Made by a program: the position numbers and the translations under genes. The notes under the pieces were generated by a model. The model made no database searches. It was not told the origin of the DNA and saw only the letters and a program-made list of their open reading frames with translations. This document shows, piece by piece, positions 29,636 to 38,455 of a stretch of DNA of 64,000 nt. The stretch is taken from positions 1-64,000 of the forward strand of contig NZ_JAHYSR010000011.1 in assembly GCF_019431455.1 (NCBI RefSeq). Reading direction: 5' to 3'. Origin of the DNA: Paracoccus bogoriensis. GTDB taxonomy: Bacteria; Pseudomonadota; Alphaproteobacteria; Rhodobacterales; Rhodobacteraceae. Position 1 is the first letter of the stretch; every line of letters begins with the position of its first letter.

Positions 29636-31815
29636 CTGCGCTGCGTTTCGATCCCGCCCTGCCCTGGTGGGCAATCGCCACGCTGGCGGTGCTGGCGTTG
29701 CTGGTGGCAGGCTTCGCGCTGTGGCGGGGTCTGCGCGGTTGGGCGTGGCGGGGCCTTGCCGGTCTGGCCGCGGCGCTGGCGCTGGCCGGTCCTGCTCTGG
29801 AAACCGCCACGCGCAACGCGCTGTCCGACATCGTGATCCTGATCGAGGACCGCTCGGCCAGTCAGGATCTGCCGGGCCGCGCCGCGCAGATGGACGAGGC
29901 CGCCGAAAGGCTGGCCCAAGCCGCGCTGGCGCTGCCGGGCACCGAATTGCGCCGCGTGACGCTGGGCGACGATCCCGACGGCACGCTTCTGGGCGCCGAA
30001 CTGGCCCGCGCCGTCGCGGCCGAGCCCGCCGAAAGACTGGCCGGGGTGATCGCCCTGACCGACGGGCGCCTGCATGACGCGCCGATGCTGCCCGAGACCC
30101 TGCCTGCGCCGCTGCATGTCCTGCTGACCGGCCAGCCCGAGGATTGGGACCGCCGTCTGGTCATCGAGGAAGCCCCCGCCTTCGGCCTGATCGGGCAAGA
30201 GATCCAGATCCGCCTGCGGATCGAGGATCAGGGCCGCGTCCCGCCCGGCCTGGCCGCCACCGCGACCTTGCGCATCTCGGTCGATGGAGAAGAGCCTCTG
30301 GTCGTCTCGGTCCCGGTCGGCGTGTCGATGACGCTGCCGGTCACGCTGGGCCATGCCGGCCAGAACGTGGTGCAGATCGTCATGGAGGCGCCCCAGGCCA
30401 GCCCCGCCGAACTGACCGACCGCAACAATGCCGCTGCCATCAGCATCAACGGCGTGCGGGACCGGTTGCGCGTGCTGCTGGTCTCGGGCGAGCCTCATGC
30501 GGGCGAACGCACCTGGCGCAACCTGCTGAAATCGGATGCGGCGGTGGACCTGATCCACTTCACCATCCTGCGCCCGCCCGACAAGTTCGACGGCGTGCCG
30601 GTCAGCGAATTGTCGCTGATCGCCTTTCCCACGCGCGAACTGTTTCTGGAGCGGATCGAGGATTTCGACCTGATCATCTTCGACCGCTACCGCGTCCGGG
30701 GCATCCTGCCGCCCGAATACTACCGCAACATCGCCCGCTATGTCGAAAACGGTGGCGCGCTGCTGGTGGCGGCCGGCCCCGAGATGGCGGGGGTCGAAAG
30801 CCTCAACCGCTCGCCTCTGGGGCCGATCCTGCCCGCGCGCCCCACGGGGCGGGTGATCGACGCGCCCTATCGACCGACGCTGACCGAAGAAGGGCGGCGC
30901 CATCCCGTCACGGCGGGCCTGAGCGATTCCGAAACCCCCGAATGGGGTCGCTGGCTGCGCTTGTCCGAGGCCGTTCCCGAACCCGGCGCGCAGGTCGTGA
31001 TGACCGGGGCCGAGGACTCGCCGCTGCTGATCTTGAACCGTGTGGGCGAGGGGCGGGTGGCGCTGCTGACATCCGATCAGGTCTGGCTCTGGGGGCGCGG
31101 CTTCGAGGGGGGCGGACCGCAACTGGAATTGCTGCGCCGCATCGCGCATTGGTCGATGAAGGAACCCGAACTGGAGGAAGAGACCCTGCTGGCCGACGTT
31201 TCGGGCAGCGATCTGGTCCTGACCCGGCGTTCCATGGCCGAGACCACGCCCCCCCTGACCGTGACCCGCCCCGATGGCGGCACCGAGGAGATCGCGCTGT
31301 CCCCCGACGGGCCGGGCCGCTTCAGCGCGCGCTGGAGCGCGCCCGAGCCGGGGCTCTACCGGCTGGATGACGGGCAGGTGCGCCGCGTCGTGGCCATCGG
31401 CCCGCGCGCGCCCCGCGAATTCGAGGAAACCGTCGCCGCCGCGCCGCTGCTGGAACCGCTGGTCGCGGCCTCGGGCGGATCGGTGCAGCGCCTTTCGGAC
31501 GGCGTGCCGGATCTGCGCCAGATCCGCCAGGGCCGCCGCGCCGAGGGCCGCGCCATCAGCGGACCCTGGATCGGCGTCACGCCCCGCGACGCGGCCAGCG
31601 TGACCGGGCTTGAACGCCGGCCGCTTCTGCCGGGCTGGGGCTGGCTGGCTCTGATCGCCGGGTTGATCCTGGCAGGCTGGCTGCGCGAGGGCGGGCGGTT
31701 CGGGCGGGGGCTACCGCATGAGGGGGCGCGCTTGCCAAGCCCTGGTGCGGTTGGTAACCCCTTGATCGAGGCCCCGTCCGGGGCAGAAGAGCCCCGAAGG
31801 AATGCTTATGGCTGA
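29632..31815 (+). CDS. Large membrane protein with glutamine-amidotransferase-like domain
   Basis: 727 residues. Two N-terminal membrane segments ([20 protein letters not shown] and the one after it) precede a VWA-like segment with [16 protein letters not shown] class I glutamine-amidotransferase-like flavodoxin fold sits in the middle ([51 protein letters not shown]) without an obvious catalytic Cys. One last membrane helix ([17 protein letters not shown]) follows. It ends the MoxR/DUF58/DUF4159 set. Its last codons overlap the fabZ start by 8 bases, so it and the lipid A genes are on one message or very closely linked. Confidence 0.82.
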   Translation: MTALRFDPALPWWAIATLAVLALLVAGFALWRGLRGWAWRGLAGLAAALALAGPALETATRNALSDIVILIEDRSASQDLPGRAAQMDEAAERLAQAALALPGTELRRVTLGDDPDGTLLGAELARAVAAEPAERLAGVIALTDGRLHDAPMLPETLPAPLHVLLTGQPEDWDRRLVIEEAPAFGLIGQEIQIRLRIEDQGRVPPGLAATATLRISVDGEEPLVVSVPVGVSMTLPVTLGHAGQNVVQIVMEAPQASPAELTDRNNAAAISINGVRDRLRVLLVSGEPHAGERTWRNLLKSDAAVDLIHFTILRPPDKFDGVPVSELSLIAFPTRELFLERIEDFDLIIFDRYRVRGILPPEYYRNIARYVENGGALLVAAGPEMAGVESLNRSPLGPILPARPTGRVIDAPYRPTLTEEGRRHPVTAGLSDSETPEWGRWLRLSEAVPEPGAQVVMTGAEDSPLLILNRVGEGRVALLTSDQVWLWGRGFEGGGPQLELLRRIAHWSMKEPELEEETLLADVSGSDLVLTRRSMAETTPPLTVTRPDGGTEEIALSPDGPGRFSARWSAPEPGLYRLDDGQVRRVVAIGPRAPREFEETVAAAPLLEPLVAASGGSVQRLSDGVPDLRQIRQGRRAEGRAISGPWIGVTPRDAASVTGLERRPLLPGWGWLALIAGLILAGWLREGGRFGRGLPHEGARLPSPGAVGNPLIEAPSGAEEPRRNAYG

Positions 31816-32287
31816 CGCAACGCGCAACCCCGCCCCCTATACCGAGGCCGATCTTTCGCTGATCAAGCGGATCATCCCCCATCGCTATCCCTTCCTGTTC
31901 ATCGACAAGGTGCGCGACATCGTGCCTTTTGAAAGCGCGGTCGGGATCAAGATGGTGACCTGTAACGAGCCGCATTTCCAGGGCCACTTCCCCGCGAAGC
32001 CGATCATGCCCGGCGTTACCATCGTCGAGGCGATGGCTCAGACCTCGGCCGTGGTCGTCGGCATCAGTCTTGATCTGGTGGACAAGCCGCTGCTGACCTA
32101 TTTCATGGGGATCGACGCCTGCAAGTTCCGCCGCATGGTGGTGCCGGGCGACGTGCTGGAACTGCATGTCTCGGCCAAGCGCGCAGGCGGCAAGATCTGG
32201 AAGTTCCGCGGCGAGGCCAAGGTGGACGGCCAGATGGCCGCCGAGGCCGAATTCACCGCGATGATGGACCTCAAGACCGATGGCTGA
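31808..32287 (+). CDS. fabZ: 3-hydroxyacyl-ACP dehydratase
   Basis: 159 residues. Hotdog fold; dehydrates 3-hydroxyacyl-ACP in fatty acid synthesis and so balances the acyl pool used by LpxA. The catalytic pair is His60 in [13 protein letters not shown] and Glu74 in VEAMAQT. GAAGGA lies six bases before the ATG at 31808, inside the end of the preceding gene, so I prefer it to the ATG at 31802. It overlaps lpxA by 8 bases. Confidence 0.95.
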   Translation: MADATRNPAPYTEADLSLIKRIIPHRYPFLFIDKVRDIVPFESAVGIKMVTCNEPHFQGHFPAKPIMPGVTIVEAMAQTSAVVVGISLDLVDKPLLTYFMGIDACKFRRMVVPGDVLELHVSAKRAGGKIWKFRGEAKVDGQMAAEAEFTAMMDLKTDG

Positions 32288-33080
32288 GACCCGCATCCAC
32301 CCCATGGCCGTGGTCGAACCCGGGGCCCAGATCGGCGAAGGTGTCCAGATCGGCCCCTTCTGCGTGGTCGGTCCAAAGGTGCGGCTGGCCGACGGGGTGG
32401 TGCTGAAATCCCATGTCGTTGTGGCCGGGGACACCTCGATCGGGCCCGAGACGGTGATCTTTCCCTTTGCCTCGATCGGTGAGGCGCCGCAGGATCTGAA
32501 GTTCCAGGGCGAAAGCACGCGCCTGGTGATCGGCGCTCGCAACCGCATCCGCGAACACGTGACGATGAACCCGGGCACCAGGGGCGGCGGCGGGCTGACG
32601 CAGATCGGCGATGATGGGCTGTTCATGGCAGGCAGCCATGTCGCACATGATTGCCGGATCGGGGATCGGGTGATCCTGGTAAACCATGCCTCGGTCGCGG
32701 GGCATTGCGTGCTGGGCGATGATGTGATCGTCGGGGGGTTGTCGGGCGTGCATCAATGGGTGCGGATCGGGCAGGGCGCGATGATCGGCGCGGTAACGAT
32801 GGTGACGGCGGACGTGATCCCGCATGGCCTGGTCCAGGGCCCGCGCGGGCATCTGGACGGGCTGAACCTGGTGGGCCTCAAGCGCCGGGGCGCCTCGCGC
32901 GCCGAGATCGCGGAACTGCGCGCGCTTCTGGGCGATCTGGCGCAGGGCTCGTTCCGCGACACGGCGCGGGCGCGGCACGACACCAGCACCGGTCGCGCGC
33001 GCGAGGTGCTGGACTTCATCCTCGGCCCCTCGGATCGCAGCTTCCTGACGCCTCGTCCCACAGGCGGCGAGGCACGATGA
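32280..33080 (+). CDS. lpxA: UDP-N-acetylglucosamine acyltransferase
   Basis: 266 residues; first step of lipid A synthesis, moving a 3-hydroxyacyl chain from ACP to UDP-GlcNAc. The N-terminal two thirds is a left-handed beta helix with hexapeptide repeats ([20 protein letters not shown]), followed by [20 protein letters not shown] containing the catalytic-His region, then a helical C-terminus. It overlaps fabZ by 8 bases and lpxI by 4. lpxD, often next to fabZ in other bacteria, is not here. Confidence 0.96.
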   Translation: MAETRIHPMAVVEPGAQIGEGVQIGPFCVVGPKVRLADGVVLKSHVVVAGDTSIGPETVIFPFASIGEAPQDLKFQGESTRLVIGARNRIREHVTMNPGTRGGGGLTQIGDDGLFMAGSHVAHDCRIGDRVILVNHASVAGHCVLGDDVIVGGLSGVHQWVRIGQGAMIGAVTMVTADVIPHGLVQGPRGHLDGLNLVGLKRRGASRAEIAELRALLGDLAQGSFRDTARARHDTSTGRAREVLDFILGPSDRSFLTPRPTGGEAR

Positions 33081-33886
33081 CCCGCACCGCCATCATCGCC
33101 GGAGAGGGGCGGCTGGCCCCTCTGGTCGCCGCTGCGCTGGACGCGCCCCTGATCCACGCGCTGGAAGGTTTTGCGCCGCCGATCCCCGCCACCCCCTTCC
33201 GGCTGGAACGGCTGGTGCCGTTTCTGGATCACCTGCTGGATCAGGGCGTCAGCCGCGTGGTCTTTGCAGGTGCCGTCCGGCGACCGCGCCTGGACCCCGA
33301 AGCCTTCGATCCCCGCACCGCGCAACTTGTGCCGCGCATCCTGCGGGCGATGCAGTCGGGCGATGACGCGGCGCTGCGCACCCTGCTCGACATTTTTGAA
33401 GAACACGGACTAAGCATCGCTTCTGTCGCCGAAATCTGCCCCGATCTGGTTCCGGGTCCGGGCATCCTGACCGGCGAGCCCTCGGCCCATGACCAGCGCG
33501 ACGTTACGCGGGCGGCGCAGATCCTGGCCGCCACGGGCGCGCTGGATCTGGGGCAGGGCGTCGTTGTGGCGCAGGGGCTGTGCCTTGCGCTGGAGACGCT
33601 GCCCGGCACGGCGGCGATGCTGGATTTTGCGTCCCGTCATGCGGGTCTGCGGCCCGATCCGAACGGCGCGAGGGGCGTCTTTTACAAGGCGCCCAAGCCC
33701 GGACAGGATCGCCGGATCGACCTGCCGACACTTGGCCCCGACAGCGTGATCCAGGCCGCGCGCGCCGGTCTGGCGGGTATCGCATGGGAGGCGGGGGGCG
33801 TCATCCTGCTTGACCGTGACGAGGCCGTGCACCGCGCCCAGGCAGAGGGGCTTTTTCTCTGGTCCTGCCCGCCTCTGGCAGGCTGA
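33077..33886 (+). CDS. lpxI: UDP-2,3-diacylglucosamine diphosphatase LpxI
   Basis: 269 residues, DUF1009/LpxI family, the alphaproteobacterial replacement for LpxH; hydrolyses UDP-2,3-diacylglucosamine to lipid X and UMP. The N-terminal AIIAGEGRLAPLVAAAL and the C-terminal segment with GVFYKAPKPGQDRRIDLPTL and GPDSVIQAARAGLAGIAWEA, then GGVILLDRDE, are characteristic; the catalytic aspartate is expected in the DLPTLGPD stretch. It starts inside the lpxA stop. Confidence 0.93.
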   Translation: MTRTAIIAGEGRLAPLVAAALDAPLIHALEGFAPPIPATPFRLERLVPFLDHLLDQGVSRVVFAGAVRRPRLDPEAFDPRTAQLVPRILRAMQSGDDAALRTLLDIFEEHGLSIASVAEICPDLVPGPGILTGEPSAHDQRDVTRAAQILAATGALDLGQGVVVAQGLCLALETLPGTAAMLDFASRHAGLRPDPNGARGVFYKAPKPGQDRRIDLPTLGPDSVIQAARAGLAGIAWEAGGVILLDRDEAVHRAQAEGLFLWSCPPLAG

Positions 33887-33949
33887 AAGACTGGTCTGCA
33901 CCGTGCTGTTCGGCTAGGCCTTAAGCAGGACAATGACAGGCGGGCGGGC

Positions 33950-35110
33950 ATGAAGTTTTTCCTGATCGCGGGCGAGGCCTCGGGCGACCAGCTTGGCGCA
34001 GCCCTGATGGCCGGGCTGAAGACCCTTGATCCCCAGGCGGAATTCGTCGGCGTGGGCGGCCCGGCCATGCAGGCGCAAGGGTTGGAGAGCCTGTTCCCGA
34101 TGGACGAGCTCAGCGTCATGGGGCTGATGGAGGTTCTGCCGAAATACCGGGCTCTGAAGCGGCGCATTGCCCAGACCGCCGCCGCGGTGACAAAGACCGC
34201 GCCCGATGCGCTGATCGGCATCGACAGCCCCGATTTCTGCCTGCGCGTGGCCCGCGCGGCGCGGCCTGACAATCCCGACCTGCCGATGATCCATTACGTC
34301 GCGCCCTCGGTCTGGGCCTGGCGGCCCGGCCGGGCGCAGAAGATGGCGCGCGTCATCGACCACGTGCTGGCCATCCTGCCCTTCGAGCCGCCCTACATGC
34401 AGGCGGCCGGCATGAGCTGCGATTTCGTGGGCCATCCCGTTGCCACCGAGCAGGTGGCTGGTTCCGACCAGGCCGCGCTGTTCCGCAACGTCCATGGCAT
34501 CGCGCCAGACGCGCCGCTGGTCCTGTGCTTGCCCGGATCGCGTCGAAGCGAGGTTGCGCGCCTCGGTGCCCGTTTCGATGAGGCCTTGATCCGCCTGCGC
34601 GACCGCGTGCCCGAAATCCGCGTGGCGCTGCCCACCGTGCCGGGCGTGGCGGGCATGGTGCGCGAGATGACGCGCCGCTGGCCCACCGCGCCCATCGTCA
34701 TCGAGGATGCCGACGAAAAGCGCGCGGCCTTTGCTGCCGCCGATCTCGCGCTGGCGGCCTCGGGGACGGTCAGTCTGGAACTGGCGGCGAACCGGGTGCC
34801 GATGGTGATCGGCTACGACATGGCGCCGTTGAGCCGCCTGATCATCGGCTTCCTGCTGCGCACCGATACGGTCACGCTGGTCAATCTGGTCAGCGAGACG
34901 CGCAGCGTGCCGGAATTCCTGGGCCGCGCCTGTCAGCCCGACCCGCTGGCGCGGGCGCTGCAGCAGGTGCTGGAAGACCCCGCCACCCGCATGGCGCAGC
35001 TTGACGCGATGGATCTGACCATGGAGCGGCTGGGTCGCGGGGGCGAGGCGCCGGGCCTTCGCGCGGCGCGCTCGGTCCTGACCGCGATCAGAGAACGGCG
35101 GTCACGATGA
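33950..35110 (+). CDS. lpxB: Lipid A disaccharide synthase
   Basis: 386 residues, GT19 glycosyltransferase at the inner face of the inner membrane; joins lipid X and UDP-diacylglucosamine. Landmarks: FLIAGEASGDQLGAALMAGL at the start, GIDSPDFCLRVAR, IHYVAPSVWAWRPGR, FVGHPV, LPGSRRSEVARL and ASGTVSLELA. It is 63 bases from lpxI, the only real gap in the fabZ-lpxA-lpxI-lpxB group. Its last 23 bases overlap the 3' end of the RidA-like gene on the other strand. Confidence 0.96.
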   Translation: MKFFLIAGEASGDQLGAALMAGLKTLDPQAEFVGVGGPAMQAQGLESLFPMDELSVMGLMEVLPKYRALKRRIAQTAAAVTKTAPDALIGIDSPDFCLRVARAARPDNPDLPMIHYVAPSVWAWRPGRAQKMARVIDHVLAILPFEPPYMQAAGMSCDFVGHPVATEQVAGSDQAALFRNVHGIAPDAPLVLCLPGSRRSEVARLGARFDEALIRLRDRVPEIRVALPTVPGVAGMVREMTRRWPTAPIVIEDADEKRAAFAAADLALAASGTVSLELAANRVPMVIGYDMAPLSRLIIGFLLRTDTVTLVNLVSETRSVPEFLGRACQPDPLARALQQVLEDPATRMAQLDAMDLTMERLGRGGEAPGLRAARSVLTAIRERRSR

Positions 35111-35435
35111 TTTCGACCTTGTAATCCGGCGTGGCCAGGGCCGATTCGCCGGTCGCGCGGGCAGGAGTATGACCCTGCGGCACCCAGGCATCCCAGACGG
35201 CGTTCATTTCCGCGAAATCGGCCATGTCGGCCAGCCAGATCTGGGCCGAAACGATGCGTGTCTTGTCGGTCCCGGCTTCGGCCAGCAGCGCGTCGATCTG
35301 GGCCAGCACCGCGCGGGTCTGTTCCGTCACCGAGGTGCCCGGCTCGCCGACCTGACCGGCCAGAAAGACGAAGCCATTGGCGATGACCGCCTGGCTCATG
35401 CGGGGGCCGGTCTGGATGCGTTTGATGTCGCTCAT
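35088..35435 (-). CDS. RidA/YjgF family protein
   Basis: 115 residues. GFVFLAGQVGEPGTSVTEQT, AEAGTDKTRIVSAQIWLADM and AFVPQGHTPARA-type C-terminus (AWVPQGHTPARATGESALAT) place it in the RidA superfamily of trimeric enamine/imine deaminases. The conserved Arg in PARA is present. AAGGAG lies seven bases before the ATG at 35435. It follows the TauE-like gene with the stop of that gene overlapping its leader, so they are cotranscribed. Confidence 0.88.
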   Translation of the reverse strand: MSDIKRIQTGPRMSQAVIANGFVFLAGQVGEPGTSVTEQTRAVLAQIDALLAEAGTDKTRIVSAQIWLADMADFAEMNAVWDAWVPQGHTPARATGESALATPDYKVEIIVTAVL

Positions 35436-35437
35436 GT

Positions 35438-36193
35438 TCATGCTCCTTGAATGAGACGCCAGAAGAAGATCGCGGTCATGCCGAAGCCCACAAGGGCGAT
35501 CAGCAGCCGCAGGACAGGTCGCGGGATGCGGCGTGCGACGGGGGCGCCCGAATAGCCGCCGATGATCGTGCCAAGCGCCATGATCGCGGCCGGTCCCCAG
35601 ACGATGCTGCCTCCGGCGGCAAAGACGGCAAGGGCGATCAGCGACAGCGCGAAGCTGAGCCAGCTTTTCAGCCCGTTCATCTGGTGCAGGTCGGTCATGC
35701 CCCACATGGCAAAGACCGCCAGCATGATGATTCCGAGCCCGCCGTTGAAATAGCCGCCATAAACCGCCATCGGCAGCAATGTGCCCAGACCGAAGGGCGT
35801 CACCGCGCGGCGCCAGCGCGAGGCCGCGCGGCGGACCTGATCCGACCAGGTAAAGACCACCGTGGCCAGCAGCAGCAGGAAGGGGACCAGCATGGCAAAG
35901 CCCTCGTTCGAGCTGACCATCAGCAGGCCCGCGCCGACCGCGCCCCCGGCCATGGTCCAGATCGTGACGCGCAGCAGCGGCGCGCCCTCCATCACGCGGA
36001 TGTCCCGGCGAAAGCCCCAGGCGGCGGCCAGATAGCCGGGCAGGGCGGCCACCGTCGTCGTAGCATTGGCCGCGACGGGCGGCACGCCGGTAAAGACCAG
36101 CGCCGGAAAGGTGATGAAGGTGCCGCCGCCCGCCACTGCGTTCAGCATACCCCCCAGAACGCCCGCAACGAACAGCAGCACGATATCGAACAT
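35438..36193 (-). CDS. TSUP/TauE-SafE family membrane permease
   Basis: 251 residues and about eight membrane helices. The repeat signature GGMLNAVAGGGTFITFPALV near the N-terminus and GTIIGGYSGAPVARRIPRPV in the second half are typical of the sulfite/organosulfonate exporter family; substrates vary. It precedes the RidA-like gene. Its promoter must lie in the 133 bases shared with mmcB. Confidence 0.88.
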   Translation of the reverse strand: MFDIVLLFVAGVLGGMLNAVAGGGTFITFPALVFTGVPPVAANATTTVAALPGYLAAAWGFRRDIRVMEGAPLLRVTIWTMAGGAVGAGLLMVSSNEGFAMLVPFLLLLATVVFTWSDQVRRAASRWRRAVTPFGLGTLLPMAVYGGYFNGGLGIIMLAVFAMWGMTDLHQMNGLKSWLSFALSLIALAVFAAGGSIVWGPAAIMALGTIIGGYSGAPVARRIPRPVLRLLIALVGFGMTAIFFWRLIQGA

Positions 36194-36291
36194 GGATGCC
36201 TTTCGCTGGGCAGATTCGCGGACCTGCAGACGCTATCCCCCGGTCAGGACAGGAGCAAGCGGCCGCGACATTGGTCAGGCGCATGGGGCGC

Positions 36292-36320
36292 TTGCCGATG
36301 TTCCGTTCCTGTTCTATCTT
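36292..36320 (+). promoter_or_regulatory. SOS promoter with LexA box GTTC-N7-GTTC
   Basis: GTTC at 36300-36303 and GTTC at 36311-36314 are separated by exactly seven bases, the LexA operator of Rhodobacterales and other alphaproteobacteria. The box fills the spacer between a TTGCCG (36292-36297) and a TATCTT (36315-36320) with 17 bases between them, so LexA binding would block polymerase. Transcription would begin at about 36326-36328, at the mmcB ATG. Confidence 0.8.
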
Positions 36321-36326
36321 GAGAAA

Positions 36327-36794
36327 ATGAACGTTCTTTCGGACAATATCTCGCCTCTGCCCGCCATGCCCGGCCAGCGCCTTGCGCGTGGGGTGGGGCG
36401 GCTTCTGCGAAGCCTCGATCATGCGGTGCTGACAGAATTCGTGCCCGTGCGCGGTCTGCGGGTTGATCTGATGAGCCTGGGCCCCCGGTCCGAAATCTGG
36501 GTCGTCGAATGCAAGAGCGGCCGCGCCGATTTCATCTCGGACCGGAAATGGCAGGGCTATCTTGACTGGTGCGACCGCTTTTTCTGGGCGGTGGACGCGG
36601 AATTCCCTGCCGATCTGCTGCCCGAGGGGACCGGCCTTATCCGGGCCGATCCCTTCGGCGCCGAAATCACGCGCATGGCCCCCGAGACACGGCTGCCGGG
36701 CGCCAGGCGCACCAGACTGATGCGCGATTTCGCCCGGGCTGCGGCCTTGCGCTTGCAGGGGGCCGCCGATCCGGGCGCCTTCAGCGACGCCTAG
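36327..36794 (+). CDS. mmcB: MmcB family DNA repair protein
   Basis: 155 residues, restriction-endonuclease-like fold: ending of beta strands with EIWVVECKSGRADFISDRKW gives the D/E...ExK type motif. In Caulobacter, mmcB is an SOS gene that adds to mitomycin C resistance. The LexA box directly before the start agrees with this. There is almost no room for a Shine-Dalgarno, and the promoter predicts a transcript starting at or next to the ATG. The gene is convergent with the DUF6324-like gene and overlaps its 3' end by 14 bases. Confidence 0.88.
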   Translation: MNVLSDNISPLPAMPGQRLARGVGRLLRSLDHAVLTEFVPVRGLRVDLMSLGPRSEIWVVECKSGRADFISDRKWQGYLDWCDRFFWAVDAEFPADLLPEGTGLIRADPFGAEITRMAPETRLPGARRTRLMRDFARAAALRLQGAADPGAFSDA

Positions 36795-36981
36795 GCTTGG
36801 TGCCGCTGCGGGCGACTTCGGCGGCGGCGATCAGTTCCTCGGCGATCTCCATCGCCTCGTCAGGGTCGAAATCCATCGGCAGATCCACGCCCTCGCCCTG
36901 GACATAGATACGGACCATGCCCTGATCCGTCGGGCCGATCTGCAGATTTGCGGCAATGTCGCTTTCGCTGTTGATGCCCAC
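36781..36981 (-). CDS. Small DUF6324-like protein
   Basis: 66 residues from the GTG at 36981, which has AAGGAAA upstream. SESDIAANLQIGPTDQGMVR and then IYVQGEGVDLPMDFDPDEAM are followed by a helix and a basic tail. The sequence matches a small conserved family of Rhodobacteraceae and relatives (annotated DUF6324, as I recall). Cytoplasmic, function unknown. Longer in-frame starts would run into poorly conserved sequence. Confidence 0.7.
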   Translation of the reverse strand: MGINSESDIAANLQIGPTDQGMVRIYVQGEGVDLPMDFDPDEAMEIAEELIAAAEVARSGTKPRRR

Positions 36982-37084
36982 GGCTGTTTCCTTTCTGCAA
37001 TTGGCACTTTCTGTAGCGCGGACGCATTTTCGCGGCAAGCAGGGCTTGCAACGCGGCGCGACGGGGGCTAAAGAACCGCCCTGT

Positions 37085-37161
37085 GCCGCCTTAGCTCAGT
37101 TGGTTAGAGCGCTAGATTGTGGATCTAGAGGTCCCCCGTTCGAGCCGGGGAGGCGGTACCA
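37085..37161 (+). tRNA. tRNA-His(GTG) without encoded G-1
   Basis: A complete cloverleaf: acceptor GCCGCCT (37085-37091) pairs with AGGCGGT (37151-37157), D-loop GCTCAGTTGGTTAGAGC, anticodon loop TTGTGGA, T-loop TTCGAGC, discriminator A and encoded CCA (37159-37161). The base before the acceptor is T, not G, and position 73 is A, the state reported for the alphaproteobacterial clade that lost the G-1 identity element. Confidence 0.96.
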
Positions 37162-37317
37162 TCCCCTCTTTGACCCCAAGACATCTTGACCGCAAGACAT
37201 CGCTGCCACATCGCCCGGCTGCGCGAGGGTCTTTTTCTGCGCCCGCATCGGAACATTTTGTCGCGGCCGAATGTTGATGCCCCGAAGGTGACAAGACAGC
37301 CTGAAAGGAAGAACATC

Positions 37318-37716
37318 ATGGCACAGAACATTTCGGCCGAAGAAGCCAAGCGCGACGCCAAGGACGCGGTTCGCGAGGCGCGCGACGATCTGGAGCGGGG
37401 CGCCCGCAAGGTCGGCGAGCAGGTCCGCGAGACCGCCCGCGACCTGGCCGACAACTCGGGCGCCGAGCGCCTGATGGAGCGCGGCTCCGAACTGGCTGAA
37501 GAGGTCGTGCAGGTCGGCCGTGAATATGCCGACAAGGCGCGGCATGAGGCCGAGCGTCTCTACGAGGCCGGTCAGCGCCACGCCCATGACGCCGCCGCCT
37601 ATGCCGAAGAGCGCTATGACGAAGTGGCCGAGATGGTCCGCCGCAACCCCGCGCAGGCCTTGGGCATTGCGGCCGGGATCGGCTTTCTGGTCGGTCTGCT
37701 CATCTCGCGTCGCTGA
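37318..37716 (+). CDS. DUF883/ElaB-YqjD-like membrane-anchored protein
   Basis: 132 residues. A long charged helix with heptad-like Ala/Arg/Glu repeats (residues 5-105) is followed by the motif RRNPAQALGIAAGIGFLVGL and a C-terminal membrane helix ending ISRR. This is the ElaB/YqjD/DUF883 layout. YqjD-type proteins bind ribosomes and inner membrane in stationary phase in Escherichia coli. GAAAGGA precedes the ATG. The holin-X-like gene follows by 8 bases, matching the yqjD-yqjE type of order. Confidence 0.85.
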   Translation: MAQNISAEEAKRDAKDAVREARDDLERGARKVGEQVRETARDLADNSGAERLMERGSELAEEVVQVGREYADKARHEAERLYEAGQRHAHDAAAYAEERYDEVAEMVRRNPAQALGIAAGIGFLVGLLISRR

Positions 37717-37724
37717 GGCGCGCG

Positions 37725-38378
37725 ATGTTCGACTTCGCGCAAAGGTTGCAGCTTGCGGTCAGGGACCGGCTGCGCGGGACCGGATTGAAGGCCGGGGCGG
37801 GTCTGCTGGGCGCGGCTGCGTCGGGCTTTCTTCTGGCCGCGCTGTGGTCGTTTCTGGCCCGTGAATTGGGCTGGGGCTCGGCGCTTGCGTCTCTGGCGGT
37901 TGCCGTGCTGCTGCTGGCTGCGGCAGGCGTGTTGATCGCGCTGTCCAAGCCGCGCCAGCCCATGCCGACCGGCGAGGATTTCAAGCGCGAGGTCGAAGCC
38001 CGCCTTTCACTGGCTGCCGATCTTGCAACAAGCCGCGCCAAGGCCGAGGCTGCCCGCGTCATGGACATGGCCGGTCAAAAGGCCCATGCGGTCATGGACC
38101 AGGCCAGTTATCGCGCCTTGAAATTGGCCGATGACGCCGAGCGGCGCGTTTTCGGGACGGTGCGTGACACGATGCAGGCCGTTGGCCTGACGCCCGAGCG
38201 CCGCCGTGACGCAAAGCGCACGGTCCGCAACGCATCGGCCCGCGTCAGGCGCGCCGCCCATTCCGACGCGGGCAGCATGGCCAAGTTGATCGGAGCCTTT
38301 GCCATCGGCGTGGCGATCGCCTCGAACCTGGCAGAGCGGCGCAAGTCGCGCGACATCGACCCCGAAGATCTGCTGTGA
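37725..38378 (+). CDS. Phage-holin-X/YqjE-like membrane protein
   Basis: 217 residues. The N-terminal half has two membrane helices (AGAGLLGAAASGFLLAALWS; GSALASLAVAVLLLAAAGVL) of the putative holin-X/YqjE type. A long helical cytoplasmic part follows, with RRAAHSDAGSMAKLIGAFAI and a weak third hydrophobic stretch near the C-terminus. It is unlikely to be a true holin, as it lies beside the DUF883 gene and no phage genes are near. Probably a membrane-tethering or envelope protein. A strong hairpin follows. Confidence 0.75.
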   Translation: MFDFAQRLQLAVRDRLRGTGLKAGAGLLGAAASGFLLAALWSFLARELGWGSALASLAVAVLLLAAAGVLIALSKPRQPMPTGEDFKREVEARLSLAADLATSRAKAEAARVMDMAGQKAHAVMDQASYRALKLADDAERRVFGTVRDTMQAVGLTPERRRDAKRTVRNASARVRRAAHSDAGSMAKLIGAFAIGVAIASNLAERRKSRDIDPEDLL

Positions 38379-38421
38379 GATATCGGACGGTTCCGCAACT
38401 CCGCAACGACAACGAAACGAC

Positions 38422-38452
38422 AAGGGGCGGCGCAGACGCGCTGCCCCTTTCC
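38422..38452 (+). terminator. Terminator after the DUF883/holin-X pair
   Basis: AAGGGGCGGCGC (38422-38433) pairs with GCGCTGCCCCTT (38438-38449) through 12 positions with a single G-T wobble and a 4-base loop; TCCC follows. It ends the plus-strand pair and is also near the stop of the convergent gene. Confidence 0.65.
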
Positions 38453-38455
38453 CGT

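Noticed and set aside
37725-38378. Holin-X-like gene as evidence of a prophage
   Set aside because: No other phage gene is near; the DUF883 neighbour and terminator fit a cellular yqjDE-like pair.
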